Made by a program: the position numbers and the translations under genes. This document shows positions 59,336 through 64,000 of a DNA stretch of 64,000 nt, in pieces. Under the pieces are notes generated by a model that was given only the letters and a program-made list of their open reading frames with translations, had not been told where the DNA came from and ran no database searches. Positions within the stretch are counted from its first letter, which is position 1, and each line of letters opens with the position of its first letter. The DNA is from Streptomyces sp. MUM 203J (GTDB lineage: Bacteria; Actinomycetota; Actinomycetes; Streptomycetales; Streptomycetaceae): contig NZ_JADWYO010000032.1 in NCBI RefSeq assembly GCF_022414595.1, positions 1 to 64,000 of the forward strand, written 5' to 3'.

Positions 59336-59659
59336 TCACTGGGCCGAGCCGGAGAGCTGGAGGCCGATGACACCCGCGATGACCATGGTGATCGAGACGA
59401 TCTTCAGGGTGGACACCACGTCCCCCAGGAACACCATTCCGTAGATCGCCGTGCCGGCCGCCCCGATCCCCGTCCACACCGCGTAAGCCGGGCCCACGTC
59501 GAGCTGTCGCAGTGAGAGGGTCAGCAGGCCGAAGCTGCCAAGGGCGAACGAGGCGAATGCGACCGTGGGCCACAGGCGGGTGAAGCCGTGTGAGAGCTTG
59601 AGGCTGACCGCGAAGCCGGTCTCCAGGAGTCCCGCGACAATCACCAGCAGCCAGGCCAT
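59336..59659 (-). CDS. SMR-family small efflux transporter (SugE/EmrE-like)
   Basis: A 107-aa four-helix membrane protein of the small multidrug resistance family: MAWLLVIVAGLLETGFAVSLKLS (with the essential Glu of helix 1, near residue 13), then AYAVWTGIGAAGTAIYGMVFLGD. Glu-based proton antiport exports quaternary ammonium compounds or guanidinium in this family; the GFAV region leans toward the SugE/Gdx branch. ATG at 59659 has GGGAGG nine nt upstream. Single gene, so it would act as a homodimer. Confidence 0.88.
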   Translation of the reverse strand: MAWLLVIVAGLLETGFAVSLKLSHGFTRLWPTVAFASFALGSFGLLTLSLRQLDVGPAYAVWTGIGAAGTAIYGMVFLGDVVSTLKIVSITMVIAGVIGLQLSGSAQ

Positions 59660-59769
59660 CGTCCGTGCCTCCCGCGCCATCGTCGCCCCCCGGGGTGACC
59701 GTCCGTCCCGTGCCGTGCTCCGTGCGATTATGCACTCACGCGAGTCACTTCCGGGCAAAAACGGATGTT

Positions 59770-60783
59770 TCAGTCGCCCTCGCGTCGCTCCCGCGTCGCC
59801 AGCAGCCGCCGCAGCGAGTACAGCCTCGCCGGGCCGGCCCGCCCCGCCTCCACCCATGCGTCCAGCGCGCAGTCCGGCTCGTCGTGACTGCACGCGCGCG
59901 GGCAGTCCACGGTGCCCGGCTCCAGGTCCGGAAAGGCGTGGATGACCCGCTCCGGGTCCACATGGTTCAGCCCGAAGGAGCGGATGCCGGGCGTGTCGAT
60001 CACCCAGCCCGCCGCGCCCCCCGCCAGCGGCAGCGCCAGCGCCGACGTGGTGGTGTGCCGCCCGCGCCCGGTCACCGCGTTCACGACCCCGGTCGTCCGC
60101 CGCCGTTCCTCCGGGACCAGCGCGTTCACCAGCGTCGTCTTGCCGACGCCCGAGTGCCCGACGAAGGCCGTCGTCCGGCCCGTCAGATGCTCCCGCACCC
60201 GCTCCGCGGCCCCGCCGTGATACAGCTCCTCGCGGCTCGTCACCACATGCGGGATGTCCAGTGCCCCGTACAGGTCCAGCAGCTTCGAGGGCGGCGCCAG
60301 GTCCGACTTCGTCAGTACCAGCAGCGGCTCCAGCCCGCCGTCGTACGCCGCCACCAGGCACCGGTCGATCAGCCGGGGCCGGGGCTCGGGGTCCGCAAGC
60401 GCGGTGACGATCGCCAGCTGGTCGGCGTTGGCCACCACCACCCGCTCGAACGGGTCGTCGTCGTCGGCCGTGCGCCGCAGCACCGACTCCCGCTCCTCGA
60501 TCCGTACGATCCGGGCCAGAGTGTCCTTGTCGCCGGACAGGTCACCGACGAGCGCCACCCGGTCCCCCACGACCGTCGCCTTGCGGCCCAGCTCCCGCGC
60601 CTTCATCGCCACGATCACCCGGTCGTCGACCAGGCAGGTCAGCCGTCCGCGGTCGACGGTGAGCACCATGCCCTCCGCGGCGTCCTCGTGCTTGGGGCGG
60701 ATGCTGGTACGGGGGCGGTTGCCCTTGCGGTTGGGGCGGACGCGGATGTCGTCCTCGTCGGTCTTCCTGCCGTAGCGGCGCAT
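59770..60783 (-). CDS. rsgA: Small ribosomal subunit biogenesis GTPase RsgA
   Basis: A 337-aa circularly permuted GTPase that aids 30S maturation. An OB-fold N-terminal region (about 30-100) is followed by GTPase motifs in permuted order: LTKSDLA (G4), then GHSGVGKTTLVNAL (G1), RGRHTTT (G2), and DTPGIRSFG (G3). A zinc-binding region CPRACSHDEPDCALD closes the protein. ATG at 60783 lies 5 bp from the aroA stop, so the two are co-transcribed. The basic N-terminal 40 residues are typical of actinobacteria. Confidence 0.93.
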   Translation of the reverse strand: MRRYGRKTDEDDIRVRPNRKGNRPRTSIRPKHEDAAEGMVLTVDRGRLTCLVDDRVIVAMKARELGRKATVVGDRVALVGDLSGDKDTLARIVRIEERESVLRRTADDDDPFERVVVANADQLAIVTALADPEPRPRLIDRCLVAAYDGGLEPLLVLTKSDLAPPSKLLDLYGALDIPHVVTSREELYHGGAAERVREHLTGRTTAFVGHSGVGKTTLVNALVPEERRRTTGVVNAVTGRGRHTTTSALALPLAGGAAGWVIDTPGIRSFGLNHVDPERVIHAFPDLEPGTVDCPRACSHDEPDCALDAWVEAGRAGPARLYSLRRLLATRERREGD

Positions 60784-60788
60784 GTCGT

Positions 60789-62120
60789 TCAGGCCTCGGT
60801 CGGCTCGGTCTTGAGCATCTCGGTCCACATCTGGGGGAAGTCGGGCAGGGTCTTGGCGGTCGTCGCCACGTTCTCGATCTCCACGCCCGGCACGGCCAGG
60901 CCGATGATCGCCCCGGCCGTCGCCATGCGGTGGTCGTCATACGTGTGGAACACGCCGCCGTGCAGCGGGCGCGGCCGGATGTGCAGACCGTCCTCGGTCT
61001 CGGTCACCTCACCGCCCAGCTCGTTGATCTCCTTGGTGAGCGCCGCCAGCCGGTCCGTCTCGTGCAGCCGCAGATGCGCCACCCCGCGCAGGGTCGAGGG
61101 CGAGTCCGCGAGGGCCGCGACCGCCGCGATCCCCGGGGTCAGCTCACCGACCTCGCCCAGGTCCACGTCGATGCCGTGGATCCGACCCGAACCGGTGAAC
61201 GTCAGACCCGCCTCGGTCAGCTCGCAGGAGCCACCCATCTCGGTGAAGATCTCCCGCAGCGCGTCACCGGGCTGGGTGGTCCGCGACGGCCAGTCCGGCA
61301 CGGTGACCCGGCCGCCGGTGACCAGCGCCGCCGCCAGGAACGGCTGGGCGTTCGACAGGTCCGGCTCGATCACCAGGTCCCGGCCCAGCAGCGCCGACGG
61401 GGAGACCCGCCACACGTTCGGCTCGCCGCCCGTCTCCGGCTCGTCGACCTGCGCGCCCACCGCGCGCAGCATGTCCACGGTCATCCGGATGTGCGGCATC
61501 GAAGGCAGCCGCGGACCGGTGTGCCGTACCTCCACGCCCTGGTTGAAACGCGGTGCCGACAGCAGCAGCGCGCTCACGAACTGCGACGACGACGAGGCGT
61601 CGATGTCGACCTTGCCGCCGTCCAGGGCGCCCCCGCCGTGCACGGTCATGGGCAGCGCGCCGCGCCCGCCGTCGTCGATCCGGGCGCCCAGCACCCGCAG
61701 CGCGTCGATCACCCCGTGCAGCGGACGCTCGTGCGACCGGGGGTCGCCGTCGAAGCGGATCGGCCCGTCGGCCAGCGCGGCCACCGGCGGCAGGAAGCGC
61801 ATCACCGTGCCCGCGTTGCCGACGTCCACCTGCGCGGGCCCGTGCAGTCCGGCCGGGATAACCCGCCACGCCTCCCCGGTACCGTCGGGGCCCACGCCCT
61901 CCTCGATGCCGACGCCCAGCGTGCGCAGGGCCTCCGCCATCAGCAGGGTGTCCCGGGAACGCAGCGGCCGGCGCAGCCAGCCGGGCTCGGAGGCGAGGGC
62001 GGCCAGCACCAGAGCGCGGTTCGTGACCGACTTGGAACCGGGCACGGAGACGGTCGCGTCGACCGCCCCGCTCGCGTGCGGGGCGGGCCAGAGATCAGAG
62101 TGCGCGGGGGTTTCGGTCAT
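60789..62120 (-). CDS. aroA: 3-phosphoshikimate 1-carboxyvinyltransferase (EPSP synthase) AroA
   Basis: A 443-aa enzyme of the shikimate pathway, transferring enolpyruvyl from PEP to shikimate-3-phosphate. Diagnostic segments are VPGSKSVTNRALVLAALA (Lys of the PEP site), VGNAGTVMRFLPP, ASSSSQFVSALLLSAPRF, RLPSMPHIRMT, DLSNAQPFLAAAL, and LRLHETDRLAALTKEI. The NAGT(V)MR region is that of the glyphosate-sensitive class I. ATG at 62120 (MTETPAHSD) is chosen; another start three codons upstream is possible. rsgA follows after 5 bp. Confidence 0.95.
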   Translation of the reverse strand: MTETPAHSDLWPAPHASGAVDATVSVPGSKSVTNRALVLAALASEPGWLRRPLRSRDTLLMAEALRTLGVGIEEGVGPDGTGEAWRVIPAGLHGPAQVDVGNAGTVMRFLPPVAALADGPIRFDGDPRSHERPLHGVIDALRVLGARIDDGGRGALPMTVHGGGALDGGKVDIDASSSSQFVSALLLSAPRFNQGVEVRHTGPRLPSMPHIRMTVDMLRAVGAQVDEPETGGEPNVWRVSPSALLGRDLVIEPDLSNAQPFLAAALVTGGRVTVPDWPSRTTQPGDALREIFTEMGGSCELTEAGLTFTGSGRIHGIDVDLGEVGELTPGIAAVAALADSPSTLRGVAHLRLHETDRLAALTKEINELGGEVTETEDGLHIRPRPLHGGVFHTYDDHRMATAGAIIGLAVPGVEIENVATTAKTLPDFPQMWTEMLKTEPTEA

Positions 62121-62147
62121 GCCCCTCACTTTAGTGGGCCGAGCAGG

Positions 62148-62855
62148 TCACAGACCGAGCAGCCAGCGGCCGCCGCCGATCAGCGAGGACAGCGACACCG
62201 CGTGGAACAGGAAGAGCCACAGGGCCGCAGGAACGTTCGTGAGCCGCGAGAGCTGGTCCGCATCGGAGTCGGAGGGGCCCTCCCGGCGCCGCCGCGCCTG
62301 AAGCTCGAACACCGGCCGCACCCCGCCCAGCAGCAGGAACCACACCGCGCTGTACGCGAACCCCGCCTGCACCTCCGGCCCCGTCAGCCACGACACCAGC
62401 AGGAACGCCCCGCCGGTCAGGATCACGGTGAGCGCCCCGTACATGTTCCGGATCATCAGCAGCATCGCCAGCAGCAGCGCCGTCGCCAGCCACAGCAGCA
62501 GCGTGATCCGCCCGTTCGCCAGCAGCCACGCCCCGCCCAGGCCCAGCAGCGAGGGTGCCGTGTATCCGGCGGCGGCCGTCAGGATCATGCCGAGCCCCGT
62601 CGGCCTGCCCCGGCTGACCGTGAGCCCGCTGGTGTCCGAGTGCAGCCGTATGCCCTCCAGCCGGCGGCCCGTGAGCAGGGCGACCAGCCCGTGCCCGCCC
62701 TCGTGCGCGATCGTCACCGCGTTCCGGGACAGCCGCCACAGCGGGCGCGGCCCGGTCGCCACGAGAGCGGCCACCGCCGTCGCGATGACCAGCCACAGCT
62801 CGGGGGAGGGCTGCGTGCCGAGGAGTTCGTCCAGGACGTCGGGGGCGGCGGACAT
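62148..62855 (-). CDS. M50-family membrane metallopeptidase-like protein
   Basis: A 235-aa polytopic membrane protein. The zincin motif HEGGH (about residues 51-55) sits at a membrane helix (NAVTIAHEGGHGLVALLTGRR), as in site-2-protease-like M50 proteins. About six hydrophobic helices follow. The PDZ domain and the DG second-ligand motif of classical S2P are not obvious, so peptidase activity is uncertain; this group is annotated M50B-like. ATG at 62855. It is divergent from the SRAP gene across 50 bp and 27 bp upstream of aroA on the same strand. Confidence 0.82.
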   Translation of the reverse strand: MSAAPDVLDELLGTQPSPELWLVIATAVAALVATGPRPLWRLSRNAVTIAHEGGHGLVALLTGRRLEGIRLHSDTSGLTVSRGRPTGLGMILTAAAGYTAPSLLGLGGAWLLANGRITLLLWLATALLLAMLLMIRNMYGALTVILTGGAFLLVSWLTGPEVQAGFAYSAVWFLLLGGVRPVFELQARRRREGPSDSDADQLSRLTNVPAALWLFLFHAVSLSSLIGGGRWLLGL

Positions 62856-62905
62856 GTTCGTATCGGCTCCTCGGGGCGACAATGATCGTGGCAGGGTTGG
62901 CAAGT

Positions 62906-63721
62906 ATGTGCGGACGTTACGCGGCCAGTCGAAAGCCCGAGGATCTCGTCGACGTCTTCGGGATAGAGAAGTGGGAGCCGAAGGAGACCCTGGAGCCGGA
63001 CTGGAACGTCGCTCCGACCAAAGAGGTGTACGCGGTGCTCGACCGTCCTCTGAAGGACGCGGCCACGCCCCGTCCGGTTCGCCAGCTCCGCGTCCTGAAG
63101 TGGGGGCTGGTCCCGTCCTGGGCCAAGAACCCCGAGGGCGCCGCCCGGATGATCAACGCCCGCGCCGAGACCGTTCACGAGAAGCCCGCCTTCCGCCGCG
63201 CCTTCACCGCCCGCCGCTGCCTCCTGCCCGCCGACGGCTACTACGAGTGGGTGACCGGCGCCGCCGAGCGGGAGCTGGAGGCCGAGGGCAGGAGGAAGCG
63301 CCCGCGCAAACAGCCGTACTTCGTGACGCCCGCCGACGGGACGGTCTTCGCGATGGCCGGGGTGTACGAGTTCTGGCGCGACCCCACCCTCCCGCCGGAC
63401 CACCCGCTGGCCTGGTGGGCCACCTGCTCGGTGATCACCACGGAGGCGGAGCGGGGGCCGCTGGGCGTGGCCCCCGCCGAGGGCCCGCGCTCGCTGTCCG
63501 ACATCCATCCCCGGATGCCGCTGATGCTGACGCCCGACCGCTGGGACGCCTGGCTCGACCCGTCCCGTACCGACCCCGACGACCTGCGCGCCCTGCTCGC
63601 CCCGCCGCCGGAGGGCCTCATGCGCGCGTACCCGGTGTCCACGGCGGTCAGCAACGTCCGCAACAACGGGCCCGAACTGCTGACGGAGCTGGAGGGCCCG
63701 GAGGAGGCGACCCTCTTCTGA
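62906..63721 (+). CDS. SRAP/SOS response-associated peptidase (YedK/HMCES-like)
   Basis: A 271-aa protein that traps abasic sites in single-stranded DNA as a thiazolidine crosslink. The start MCGRYA places Cys2 at the mature N-terminus, which is the catalytic nucleophile; this fixes the start at 62906 although an upstream in-frame GTG/ATG exists. Other hallmarks are DWNVAPTKE, VLKWGLVPSWAKN, MINARAETVHEKPAF, CLLPADGYYEW and the catalytic His in DIHPRMPLML. An insertion (AAERELEAEGRRKRPRK) lies at about residues 120-136. Its repair role fits the nearby adnAB, uvrD2 and ATL genes. Confidence 0.93.
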   Translation: MCGRYAASRKPEDLVDVFGIEKWEPKETLEPDWNVAPTKEVYAVLDRPLKDAATPRPVRQLRVLKWGLVPSWAKNPEGAARMINARAETVHEKPAFRRAFTARRCLLPADGYYEWVTGAAERELEAEGRRKRPRKQPYFVTPADGTVFAMAGVYEFWRDPTLPPDHPLAWWATCSVITTEAERGPLGVAPAEGPRSLSDIHPRMPLMLTPDRWDAWLDPSRTDPDDLRALLAPPPEGLMRAYPVSTAVSNVRNNGPELLTELEGPEEATLF

Positions 63722-63737
63722 GCGGCCCGGCGGCAGT

Positions 63738-64000
63738 ATGGGGAGCGTGACCGCACCCACCACCGAACCCCGTACCGAGACCATTCCCACCGGCCTCGGA
63801 GACGCCCGCATCACCTGGTACGAGGCCGGGCCCGGCGCCCGGCTCACCGTCGCGCTCGGCCACGGCGCCGGCGGCGGCGTCCAGGCCCGCGATCTCCAGG
63901 CGCTGGCCGCCCGCCTGCCCGCCGAGGCCGGGGCCGCCGTCGCCCTGGTGGAACAGCCCTGGCGGGTGGCCGGCAAGAAGCTGGCGCCCGCGCCGAAGCG
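63738..64000 (+). CDS. Alpha/beta hydrolase of the KANL3/Tex30 type (partial)
   Basis: The first 87 or so codons are in the window. LTVALGHGAGGGVQARDLQALAARL carries the first beta strand and oxyanion motif (HGAGG) of a small alpha/beta-hydrolase family; VALVEQPWRVAGKKLAPAPK follows. ATG at 63738 or GTG at 63747 may be the start (GGGGAG precedes the GTG closely). The nucleophile elbow would be beyond the window, so activity cannot be judged. In S. coelicolor sigR lies soon after this gene. Confidence 0.8.
   Translation, partial: MGSVTAPTTEPRTETIPTGLGDARITWYEAGPGARLTVALGHGAGGGVQARDLQALAARLPAEAGAAVALVEQPWRVAGKKLAPAPK

Noticed and set aside
59660..59769. Guanidine riboswitch upstream of the SMR transporter
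   Set aside because: SugE/Gdx-type genes are often under guanidine riboswitches, but the 110-bp upstream stretch shows no ACGR-loop hairpin pair or guanidine-I core that I can recognise.

Overview
The window is a chromosomal core segment of a Streptomyces-like actinomycete. The DNA is very GC-rich with strong third-position GC, starts are often GTG/TTG, and it carries WblC/WhiB7, mycoredoxin, AdnAB, UvrD2, MoeZ and DUF3107/DUF3152 genes. From memory, the gene order (DEAD-box helicase to aroA and the SRAP protein, next to where sigR usually lies) matches the SCO5166-SCO5215 neighbourhood of S. coelicolor. I see no prophage, insertion sequence, CRISPR array or foreign-looking island.

Layout. 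1-7409: tail of an unknown protein, DEAD-box RNA helicase (probable CTG start), ferritin-like protein, small membrane protein, DUF3107, TetR regulator, acidic small protein, alpha/beta hydrolase and DUF3152 metallopeptidase-like protein. 7600-12282: a compact four-gene exopolysaccharide-type cluster (PelF-like glycosyltransferase, polytopic membrane protein, NAD-epimerase, spherulin-4/GH135-like hydrolase). 12368-13546: moeZ behind a sigma-R-type promoter. 13662-20046 (minus strand): two related secreted S33 lipoprotein peptidases and a molybdate locus (MerR-HTH/TOBE regulator, modA, fused modBC). 20167-23061: a very large membrane protein joining a decayed kinase-like domain to a UPF0104 region. 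23160-36476: DNA repair and redox genes: alkyltransferase-like protein, adnA, adnB, M20 dipeptidase, nudC, mycoredoxin (sigma-R-type promoter) and uvrD2.

36490-37890 is the wblC locus. A WblC-type promoter leads into a 124-codon upstream ORF, followed by an intrinsic terminator whose 5' arm can instead pair with the end of that ORF. This is a textbook attenuator in front of wblC. 38263-41627 holds an ABC1-family kinase, a ThiF-like protein and a YgjP-type metallopeptidase. 41767-44921 is a three-gene operon (TerD-AIM24 fusion plus two AIM24 proteins) behind a palindromic site; it is the least understood system here. 45009-54422 holds a NUDIX hydrolase, zincin-like protein, NAD-epimerase, moaE with a minisatellite at its 3' end, a 57-aa membrane protein, a PDZ/Lon-type protease, a PPA1309 protein and a UPF0182 membrane protein.

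54472-57281 contains two identical initiator tRNA genes bracketing a Sel1-repeat protein. The remainder is minus-strand housekeeping (Fur-family regulator, CBS protein, hisN, SMR transporter, rsgA, aroA, M50 protein), then a divergent SRAP gene and the start of an alpha/beta hydrolase. Common themes are redox/thiol stress, DNA repair, translation stress and molybdenum-cofactor/sulfur chemistry. All functions are read from motifs and family knowledge; no searches were run.
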